Part shown: positions 55,787-64,000 of the stretch, in pieces
How the letters are laid out: each line of letters begins with the position of its first letter
Numbering within the stretch: the stretch's first letter is position 1
Source: Mesomycoplasma ovipneumoniae
GTDB lineage: Bacteria > Bacillota_I > Bacilli_A > Mycoplasmatales > Metamycoplasmataceae
Reading direction: 5' to 3'
DNA length: 64,000 nt
Assembly (NCBI RefSeq): GCF_030012565.1
Contig: NZ_CP124621.1
Span: 744,001-808,000 of the forward strand
Notes under the pieces: generated by a model
What the model was told of the DNA's origin: nothing
Seen by the model: the letters and a program-made list of their open reading frames with translations, nothing else
Databases searched by the model: none
Program-made: the position numbers and the translations under genes

Positions 55787-56467
55787 TTAAAAAATAATAT
55801 ATGAATTTTTTTTTAAAAACATCTTTAAAATTTCAAAAATAGAATAAACATGGTCAAAATTGATTTTTTCTAAATATTCATCAAGCGAAAAATTGGCTCA
55901 ATACAAAATTTCCAATTCCTTAACATTAAATCTAAAAAAAGGTTTTAAAGTACGGTGATAAATGCATTCCATTCCGCCATAAAAATCAAAATTTACAAGC
56001 CTTTTGTTGGTTTTGCAAACTTTACAACTAGTTAAATTGCTAATTCAGCCGTTAATTTTAATTCAGTTGATAATTACATAAACTATTATTGCGCTTACAT
56101 TTTTGTCGTTTATTTTGGAAAAGGCACTTTCAAAAATATTGAAAATTTTAGGATCATAGTTATTTTCATAACTAAATTGATAAATTACTTTTCAAAACTT
56201 ATAAATATTTTTGTTAGTTAAATCTAAACGAACAAGACATTCACCTTTTTTTAGTTTAGATAATTTATTAGGATTTTTGGCCAAAAAAATCTCAAACTCA
56301 CCAAGGCAGCCGGGATTTAATATATAAATATTTTTACTAGTTGGACGACGTACACCGAGGGCTACCATCTTAAGAATCCCGAAATTTGTTACTAATTTAA
56401 CTATTAAATCAAAGTCCCTAAAGTCAAATCTTTCAACAACTATCCCTTTAATGATTTTTTCTGCCAT
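55787..56467 (-). CDS. recO: DNA repair protein RecO
   Basis: A 226-aa RecO. N-terminal OB fold (KGIVVERFDFRDFDLIVKLV, GILKMVALGVRRPTSKN), then a helical domain with a partial zinc motif (CKVCKTNKRLVNF). It continues through several TGA codons after 56192. It heads the operon with rsmD, gmk, rsgA and rpe and partners functionally with RecR. Confidence 0.88.
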
Positions 56468-56687
56468 TTTTTCATTAAAACCTATTATATGGTATTTAGG
56501 TTTGAAGATCTAAAATTAGTTAATTGTATCAAAATGAATTTCTAAAATTTTTTGATTATAAATATAATTATACCACAAATTATTTTTTTTATTTGATTTG
56601 TCATTTTTTTTATTCATTTTTTTTGATAATGCTTCAAAATTTGCAATTACTGAAATGGTTTAGCTTAAAAATTAGTCTTTTTTATGC

Positions 56688-56693
56688 TATAAT
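56688..56693 (+). promoter_or_regulatory. -10 box of the second DUF31 gene
   Basis: TATAAT in the extended context TATGCTATAATTTGG, matching the P97-like and pheS promoters. 73 bp before the ATG. Confidence 0.6.
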
Positions 56694-56765
56694 TTGGTTA
56701 ACAAAACTTAATAAAAATGTATAATATTTGAATTTAAGTTTGTAAAAATCAAAGCGGTTTGATTT

Positions 56766-59363
56766 ATGAAAAAGCTTAGTAAACTTATTTTTTCTAATCT
56801 GTTTTTTGGGTCATTATCAATAATTTTATTTTCAGCATGCAATGTAAACGGCGATAAATTTGACTCTAAAGAACAAATTAGTCCTAAAATTCATGCAAAA
56901 ATTGAAAACCAACAGCAAACCAGTCTTGATGATGTCGATTGGAAAAACATTAACTTTGAATATGACAGCAAAAAATACAATTTGCAAAAATTGACTTTAA
57001 ATAAAAATTTTGAACAAAATTCGTTAACAGTTAATGTTTTGCTTGTTGATACTAAAAAGCAACTTTCAATACCAAAAGAGTTTGTTTTTACTTCGTTTTT
57101 AAAAGTAAAAGACAAAAAATCAGAACCAAATTTAGATAAAGTTCAAAAACAAGTCAAAGAAGAAGAGCCAAAAAAAGTTGAAAAAAGCCCTAGTCCTCAT
57201 CCTAATTTTTCTAAAACTAAAATACAGAAAATTTTAAAACTGCCTAGCTCTAATAAACCTGAAATTACGAGAATTATTAAGCCTCAAGAAAAACCAAAAT
57301 CACAAATTATTAATAATTATGACCCAAAAATCAATAATGTTCCAACCAATAATTCCCCTATTAATAAAGTAAATTCGAGTCAATTTGAAAGTGTAAATTA
57401 CAATACAAAAGCTTATAATCCACTTTTTGAAGCAACTCCAAAGTTAAAATATACAAATAAAATTTACAGCGAATCACAAAATCCTGAATATTTTAAAGAT
57501 GATCATTATTTTGACCAAGATTTTTTACTAAATCATTCAGTAACGCAAATTATTCAAAATACACCAAAATATCAAACTGGAGTGCATAATTTATACACTT
57601 TTTTGTACAATGGCGATAATAATCAGCCAATTAATTTTCTTGATCCAAATGATTCAAATAGAAATAAAAGATTCTGAGAATTAGCAAAAAATATCGGTCA
57701 TTACGGCGATTTTGGCAAAAACAACGATGAAAAATTAATGTTTTATAATCGTGGTATTTCCTATAATGGAATGACTGAACAAGTATATCTTCCAAAGTTT
57801 TCTGGAACTGAATCTTCTGGGGCGCTAATTAATTCTGAAAATCTGACAGAAATTGTTAAGAAAAATCCTTTTGGTTTTTTGCCGTCTAATTTAAGTCAAT
57901 TATTTTATTACATGAAAATCAATGAAATTGGCAAAATTTTTAAAATTGCTAATTTAAAAAAAGTTAGTGCTAATTTTGATGACAAAAAAGGTGAAATTAG
58001 TATTTTGCTTGAAGACACTCACGGAAAAAAACAAATTTGAAAATCAAATCCAACTAATTCTAATTTAAAAAAAGATATTGACTATGAAAAGTTCATTTAT
58101 GATCGTTCATTTAGTCTTGGAATTTATGGATTTAAATATTATCAAGATCAATTTTTTGGAAATAGATACGGCACTGAAGCTTTTAAAGAATATGGTACCG
58201 CCTGAGTTTTAGATAGAATAACAAACAATGACGCTAATTCTGATAGTTATGAACTTTTAGTTGGAACAAACATTCATGTTTGGAATATGCCACAAATTTT
58301 TGACAAAAGCATGTATTTTTTTGATGTTGACAGCAAAAGTGAAAAATCAAAAAAATGAAATGCTGGCTTTGTTAACCAAAAATATGAATTTGTTTCTGAG
58401 GAAGATGCAAAAAAAGGCAATAAACCAAAGCCTTTTTTTACTGCGGCGCGTTCAGACCATTTAATTTCAGGCAATAAATACGAAAATACATACCCAAAAA
58501 TTAAAGAATATCCTGTTTTTGATGCTTATGATAGCTATTTAAGCGCTCCATATTACACACCGCGCTACAAAGTTGAGGGAATAATGGGTCATGATGTCGA
58601 TGTTGGCTATAAATATTTAGACAATTATAATGAAATCACCCGAGTTGGAACAACCAAAAACGGCGGTTCAGACTTTGTTATTTTAAGACTGAAAATTAAA
58701 AAAACTGATTTAGAACATGTTTTACCTGAATTAAAAAAAGCGATTGATTCTGGTACTGAAAAAGACTGACATATCGGTCTAGGTCGAAATGAAAAATTTA
58801 GTCCAATAAAAACACAATTTTATGGCGGATATCCGGTTGCTACTAGCGACAATGAAAATGGTGACTGGGAAAAGGGTGTAAATTTTAAATCTAATAAATC
58901 AACAGGCGGAATAATCAACACCCGATCACGTGTAATTAAAGATAGTCTTTTTCATGGTCTTTGAGTTCCTTATAATGATGCTGAAAATAAAGACTGAAAT
59001 GCTAAACATGAAAAGTGAAAAAACTATCAAAAGCCGTTTCTTTCCAATTTAAAACACGGAATGCTAAAAAAGGTTTTAAATCAGCATTCAAATTTATATA
59101 CAAAAGTAAATTCTGAAAATAAATTAGACGCTCTTGGTCCTGGATCTTCAGGATCGATGGCTATTGATTCAAGTTTTAATTTAATTGGTATAAATTATTC
59201 CTATTCGACTGACCCAGAAAGTAACACTTTTTCAAATGCAATTTCGTTAATGGAGGGTCAGTCTACTTATCTTGATGGATTTAACGGTAATATTCGCGAA
59301 GATTTTAAGAAAAAATTACAAAAAGATGGCTTATATACAATTAAGATTAATCCAAAACCCTAA
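56766..59363 (+). CDS. DUF31-type serine protease lipoprotein, large form
   Basis: An 865-aa surface lipoprotein, read through about ten TGA Trp codons. Lipobox ILFSAC, then a ~330-residue Lys/Pro/Asn-rich region without recognised domains, then the trypsin-fold DUF31 core: GTAWVLDR, the His motif GTNIHVW (His504), and the nucleophile motif GPGSSGSMA (Ser795). An insertion between His and Ser is much longer than in the 552-aa paralogue at 2660-4318. DUF31 proteins include mycoplasma immunoglobulin proteases; the target here is unknown. Confidence 0.85.
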
Positions 59364-59505
59364 AAATTATCTTAGCTAATTTTTAGGTTTAGGAGTTTTT
59401 GGGCATTTTTTAGACATTTTATTTTGCATTTTTGACAAGATTCGCGGGTAATTTGGCAAATTTGGTCTAGTATTTTGAGCAAAAACACTGAATTTTAAAT
59501 CTGAC

Positions 59506-59943
59506 CATCACGAAAGAAAAAATACAACTACTATTTAAACTCAATGTAAATAGAAAACTCGTTTTTACTTACATTGAGCCTAAAAAAATATATGAAGTTT
59601 TGAAAGAACAATAATAAAAAGCCTTAATTTGTAGATTTCTAAACAGTCAAATTTAAGGCATTCCATCATATTTAAAAATATAATGGATAATGAGCATTTT
59701 CTGATTTTTTATGGCAAAAACATAACTAATTCCTCCTTAATTCAATATCAAAATTTATTAATTATTCTTAAGTGATTATTATTATAACATAATTTTTTCT
59801 TAGACCAAGCATTTTTTTTCGCTTATGGTTAATTTTAAAATAATAAAAATTAAGATTTTAGGGCAAAAACACGGGTTTACTGGTATTTTTATGTATTTGT
59901 ATTCAATAAAAAGTGAATTTTTTCCATCAAACTGGGAAACTCA
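59506..59943 (-). repeat. dispersed repeat, copy E (3' end truncated)
   Basis: Minus-strand copy with intact outer end CATCAAACTGGGAAACTC at 59923-59940. The A tract has shrunk to 8 (59812-59819) and is followed by CGAAAAAA-unlike sequence. Promoter 59781-59808, AAGGAGGA, micro-ORF MFLP (59709-59723) and the stem-loops are kept. No left terminal repeat or terminator. 59364-59505 shows no gene, only a weak hairpin AAAAATTATCTTAGCTAATTTT after the protease stop. Confidence 0.83.
59781..59819 (-). promoter_or_regulatory. A8 tract plus promoter of repeat copy E
   Basis: Minus-strand: A8, TTGGTC, a 16-bp spacer, TATAAT (59781-59786). Confidence 0.65.
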
Positions 59944-60151
59944 GGGTTAGACGGTTGAATCTAGTTTTTGATAAATTTTTAGTATTATAATAAAATTTTT
60001 TGTCAATAAAACTCTTTGCATTTTTGCTAATTTGGGTTAAAATGATACTTTTTTTAAAAAATTTTAGTAAAAAAGTGCTATTTTTTATGTTTTAAATAAA
60101 TTCAAATTCATAATATTAAATGAATTTTTTAAAAAATAATTTTAAAAATGG

Positions 60152-60157
60152 TATAAT
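60152..60157 (+). promoter_or_regulatory. -10 box of msrB
   Basis: TATAAT in ATGGTATAATTTG, the same context as pyrG and rpiB; 32 bp before the ATG. Confidence 0.65.
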
Positions 60158-60188
60158 TTGTAAATTAAAAATTTATTTTGGAGAAAAC

Positions 60189-60620
60189 ATGGAAAAAAAC
60201 AAGAAAAAACTTGATCATTTAAACGAATTACAATACAAAGTTACACAAGAAAATTTTACAGAACCACCTTTTGATAATCTTTATAACGATAATTACGAAG
60301 AAGGTGTTTATGTTGATATTATCGACGGAACTCCACTTTTTTTGTCTTCAACTAAATATAATTCAGGATCTGGTTGACCATCCTTTTGAAAACCTTTAAA
60401 CGAGGACTCAGTTGTTGAAGTTCTTGATTTTAGCCACTCAATGACTAGAGTTGAAGTTCGCTCAAAGAATGCAGATTCCCATTTAGGTCATGTTTTTAAT
60501 GATGGACCTAAAGAACAAGGAGGAAGACGTTATTGTATTAATTCAGCTGCCCTTAAATTTATTCCTAAAAATGAATTAAAAAGCAATAATTTAGAGCATC
60601 TTTTAAAATACTTTGACTAA
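60189..60620 (+). CDS. msrB: peptide-methionine (R)-S-oxide reductase
   Basis: A 143-aa MsrB that reduces methionine-R-sulfoxide. Motifs: [24 protein letters not shown] and [13 protein letters not shown] with the catalytic Cys. The two CxxC zinc pairs of many MsrB proteins are absent ([10 protein letters not shown] where the first pair would be). The start is ATG 60189 with TGGAGA 6 bp upstream. Reads through two TGA Trp codons in the WPSFW motif. Confidence 0.94.
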
Positions 60621-60687
60621 ATTTTATTTAAAACAAAAATAAGAAAAAGTATTACTTTTAATAATTAATATTGTAAAATTTTAAATT

Positions 60688-62325
60688 ATGAAATTACTAA
60701 GAAAATCAAAATTAAACTTTTTATTTTTTTCAGTAATTTTTTTATTTTTATCAAGTTGTTCAGTTGAGTCAAATTTACCTGATAAAATAAGTAAAGATAT
60801 TAATGATCCACAAGAAATTGCTCCACCACCTAAACAAGAGCAACCATCTCGACCATCAAATCCAGGTCAAAACCCTTCAACTCCAAGTCAAAATCCTTCA
60901 ACTCCAGGTCAAAATCCATCAAATCCTGGAATTAATACAGAAACCCAAATTGATAAGGATAAAACTCAAGAAGAAAAAAAGAATCCGGCCATTAGTCAAA
61001 AACCTGATTTGCCACCCACTGTTATACAAAACCCTGATGTGATTAAAGAAAAACCGGGCATAATTAAAATAACAGATGATAAAAAAGGTTTAGAACAGCC
61101 CAAAATTCCATCTTTTACACCACAAAAACCAAGTGATGAAGAAGAAATTGTTCCCGAACCTTTTGACCCAAAAAAGGAAGAAAAAGAAACTGATGTCCAA
61201 TTAGCTCAATTAAAAGGTTATCTTTCAACTTTGCCTAGTTCATTTCGCATTACAAAAAGCATGCAAGATTTATACCCCCTAACAATAATTGGTAAAGGTA
61301 ACAGCGATGAATATAAAAATTTTTCTTATGTAAATTTTATTGACCCAATCCAAGATTTGAACGATAAGTATTCTGTTAAATTAGATTTTTCTAACGCTGT
61401 TGTTGCTTCCACAAGCACATCAAACCAACAAAAACCTATAAATAACGTGCTTTTAGTTTTGTATCTTAAAGATAATGACTCAATTAAATCGTCAAAAATG
61501 GTCAGTCTTTTTTATAAACAAGAAGAGGCATCGAAAATAAATTTAATTCCAAAGGAATTACCTCAAGATTTTAAAAACATTTTTCCATCATTTTTAGCTT
61601 TTTCCTTGCTAAACTCCAACAATGATGTCATTTCCAACCCATTTTTTAATCAAATTGGTTATGTTTTAAATGATCGAAATTTTGGGGTCGGACTTAAAGA
61701 TACTTTTGCCGAATTTAGCCCTGAAATTAGCGATAATGAAAAGGAAAAATATGGATTTGATGTTGTTAGTACTCAACCTGATGATGAAAATGGTAAATTA
61801 AGACTTAATTTACAAATTTGAAAAATAGACAAAGATACTGAGATAAAAACGTTTTTACCAAATAATAAAAGTCTTGAATTTTCAGGTTTAGCTAAAAATT
61901 CAGACAATATTTACAAATTTGAATTATTAAAAAAAGATTTAGAAATTGCTGCTTTAAAAAATGATGTTAAAAAAACGTTATTAGAAAAAGATTTAAAATC
62001 CGACTTTATTAAACATTCATTTTTAAAGCATTTATTAGATCACTTATATATAAGAGTTGATGCTGAAATTAATAATAAGTGGATTAAATTATCTGAAGTT
62101 CAACATGATAAATGATTGTTTTTCCCGCAAATTCAACGTGGAAATTTAATTACCAAACAATTAATAGATAGCTTGACTTTAGAAAGAAATGGTAAAAAAA
62201 TAACTTGAATCTTAAATTTAAAAACAGTTTTACTAAATAACAATCAAATTTTGACCCCTAATGGTGAATTTTTGCATGGTAAGGAAAAAATTCACAAAAT
62301 TAGTGGTGTTCTTGAAATTAATTAA
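60688..62325 (+). CDS. surface lipoprotein, paralogue of 3-1787
   Basis: A 545-aa lipoprotein with lipobox FLSSCS. A Pro/Gln/Asn-rich linker holds tandem copies of (S/G)QNPSTPS/G-type repeats (residues ~50-80), a likely site of length change. The C-terminal ~350 residues are shared with the lipoprotein at position 3 (GVGLKDTFAEF, then QPDDENGKLRLNL). It lacks the long coiled coil of that paralogue. Read through three TGA Trp codons. Function unknown. Confidence 0.83.
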
Positions 62326-62409
62326 AAAAATTTCAAGCAAATTTTTTTAATTAATTATTTTTTCTAGTGGTACAATTTAATACAATTTTGAAAATTAAAG
62401 GCCAAAATT

Positions 62410-63765
62410 ATGAAAACTAAATCAAAAAACACACTTACAGAACGACAATTTATTTTTTATGGGCTAAATTATGTTGTAGGATTTGGCTTTATCGCCACTA
62501 TTTCGAGAGTAATTAATCAAGGAATTTGGGGTGTTTTTGTCTTTATTCTGACATCTTTAATTACTTTAGCAGTTATTTTTGCTTTTGCTCGAGCTGGGCA
62601 AAAATACCAAAATGAAGTTGGTGGTTCATATGCATATGCTAAAAAAACCTTTAAAAATGGACTTGTTTTTTTCTCAGGTTGAAATCAAGTAGCCCGAATT
62701 ATGCTTTTTTCGGCAACAAGTCCGCTATTTTTTTCAACTCTACTAACACAATTTGATCCTGATCGCCAATGAGTTTATGTTTCAATCTCATTAGTAGTTT
62801 ATATAATTTTAATTCTTGCTGGTAGTTTTGGGTTTAAACTCTCAAAACAAATAATTTTAGTTACTGCTATTTTTAAATGGGCAACACTTCTTATTGGTTT
62901 TGGTTTAATTATTTATTTAATTATTCAATCAAATACATATGGACATACCTTTAGCCAAATCGAACCTTTTAGTGTTACATTATTTGCTAGTACAATTTTA
63001 TCATTTATTTATTCTTATGGTGGTTTTGAGTCATTAGCGACAATTTCACAAAGTGTCGAAACAAAACGATTTAAAAAAGTAATAATTCTAATGTTTCTTA
63101 TAGTAATTTCTTCCTATTTTTTATTTTATATAATTTTTATAGGACTTGGTAAAGAATATCTTTCAAACTTTGGACTTGAACAAGTCTACAAAACTCTTTG
63201 AGGTACCACAGGAGTATCGCTTTTTACAATCGGATTATTCTTTAATCGAATGTCAGCAACAATGGGATCAGTTCAACCTTATGCAAGATATATTGCTCCA
63301 CTTGCTGATGACGGTTTTTTACCTTCCATTTTTGCCAAAAAAAATAAACACAACGAATACCATCATGCTATTTATCTTTCAGTTTCGCTGGCAATTACTT
63401 CAAGTATAATTTTTACAATTATTCCTAGAATTGCCGGTGTTACAGACACCTTTGGTACAATTTTAAAGGCAGGAAATATCTCCTTTTTAATTCAGTATTT
63501 TCTCACACTTTTTACAGTTTTAATTTGAAAATGACGAAAAAACGAGCAAATACCAATTTGAGAAATTGTAATTTACATTTTAGGTATGGTTGTTATTTTA
63601 TTTACCCTTATTGTTTCTCAGTTACCTTTTATTAGTTCTGAAGAAGTAACTTTTGAGCAGTTTATACCTTTAATAAGTTACGTTGCTGCAATGTTAATTG
63701 GATATATCGTTAAATTTTTAAATTCTTGACTAAAAAAGAAAAAATTGAGAAAAGTAGTTAGTTAA
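62410..63765 (+). CDS. APC-family amino-acid permease
   Basis: A 451-aa integral membrane transporter with about 12 hydrophobic segments. The N-terminal helix GLNYVVGFGFIATISRV, the broken helix GGSYAYAKKTF and the helix-6 region SYGGFESLATIS fit the APC superfamily. Substrate cannot be told from sequence. Read through several TGA Trp codons. Ends 20 bp before a long palindromic terminator. Confidence 0.88.
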
Positions 63766-63784
63766 TATTGTTTTAAAATCCATC

Positions 63785-63828
63785 AAAACATAAAAAAAGC
63801 TATGAATTCATAGCTTTTTTTATGTTTT
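63785..63828. terminator. 44-bp perfect palindrome, terminator of the permease gene
   Basis: AAAACATAAAAAAAGCTATG is followed directly by AATTC-centred symmetry and the exact reverse complement. The stem ends in T-runs in both directions. Confidence 0.85.
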
Positions 63829-63896
63829 AGTTTGCTATAAATTCAAAAATTTCGAGAAAAATAAAGACAATAAGTTAAGCTAAATTTAAGTTTATT

Positions 63897-64000
63897 GACT
63901 AAAAAAGCTAAAATTTTAACTTAAAAAGTAAAATTATGAAATTTTTAAACTACTTTTTTAGTTTAAAACACTAACAAAAATCATAAAAAAATACAACTAT
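63897..64000 (-). repeat. dispersed repeat, copy F (cut by window end)
   Basis: The 3' part of the family in minus-strand orientation: CTAAAAAAGCTAAAATTTT, then TTTAAACTACTTTTTTAGTT and AAAAAATACAACTA, as in copies A-C. The promoter half should lie just beyond the window. Confidence 0.75.

Overview
The window comes from a mollicute genome: it is strongly AT-rich and TGA is read as Trp throughout, because almost every conserved gene is continuous only with that code. P97/P102-type adhesin genes, an IS3-family element resembling IS1221 and DUF31 surface proteases point to the Mesomycoplasma (Mycoplasma) hyopneumoniae group (hyopneumoniae, flocculare, dispar, ovipneumoniae and relatives). The species is not settled by the sequence alone.

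Layout. 0-10.6 kb is surface-protein territory: a coiled-coil lipoprotein, a DUF31 serine-protease lipoprotein, then a P97-like plus P102-like adhesin operon on the minus strand. 10.8-17.7 kb is housekeeping: pheS-pheT, rpmF, five tRNAs (Asn, Glu, Val, Thr, Leu), truB, a HAD phosphatase, ribF and an RpiR-type regulator. 17.9-25.4 kb is a mobile-element zone: a dead IS3 relic, a small orphan gene, a dead IS256-family relic, and an apparently intact IS3-family element inserted in one half of a two-gene ABC exporter. 26-34 kb holds pyrG, pgsA, topA, the rplS-trmD-rpsP operon and rpsD. 34-46.8 kb holds rpiB-mutM, the ligA/ECF transporter operon, hpt and the dnaX-ybaB-recR-tmk-holB-rsmI replication and repair operon. 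47-56.5 kb holds lplA, a hydrolase, a DJ-1-like gene, serS, eno and the recO-rsmD-gmk-rsgA-rpe operon. 56.7-63.8 kb returns to surface proteins (a second DUF31 protease and a second member of the lipoprotein family seen at position 3), plus msrB and an amino-acid permease.

The most unusual content is a dispersed 0.45-0.58 kb repeat, present five times (copies A-E) plus a sixth copy cut by the window end (F). Every copy A-E has the same internal order: a small GC-stem hairpin with T-run, a homopolymeric A tract of different length in each copy (15, 16, 19, 14, 8), a -35/-10 promoter directly beside it, a strong Shine-Dalgarno site with a 4-8 codon micro-ORF, and several conserved stem-loops whose arms co-vary between copies. 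Copies C and D are complete, with terminal inverted repeats and a 3' terminator, and each is flanked by a direct duplication of about 50 bp of the neighbouring gene ends. This looks like a miniature mobile element that carries a possibly phase-variable, structured small RNA. The mobility, the switching and the RNA are inferences from sequence and untested.

In most places genes are tightly packed, with stop/start overlaps in the minus-strand operons. Stretches without genes are mainly the repeat copies and the IS region. Ends of several genes were extended past in-frame TGA codons, and several starts were moved to an ATG preceded by a Shine-Dalgarno site.
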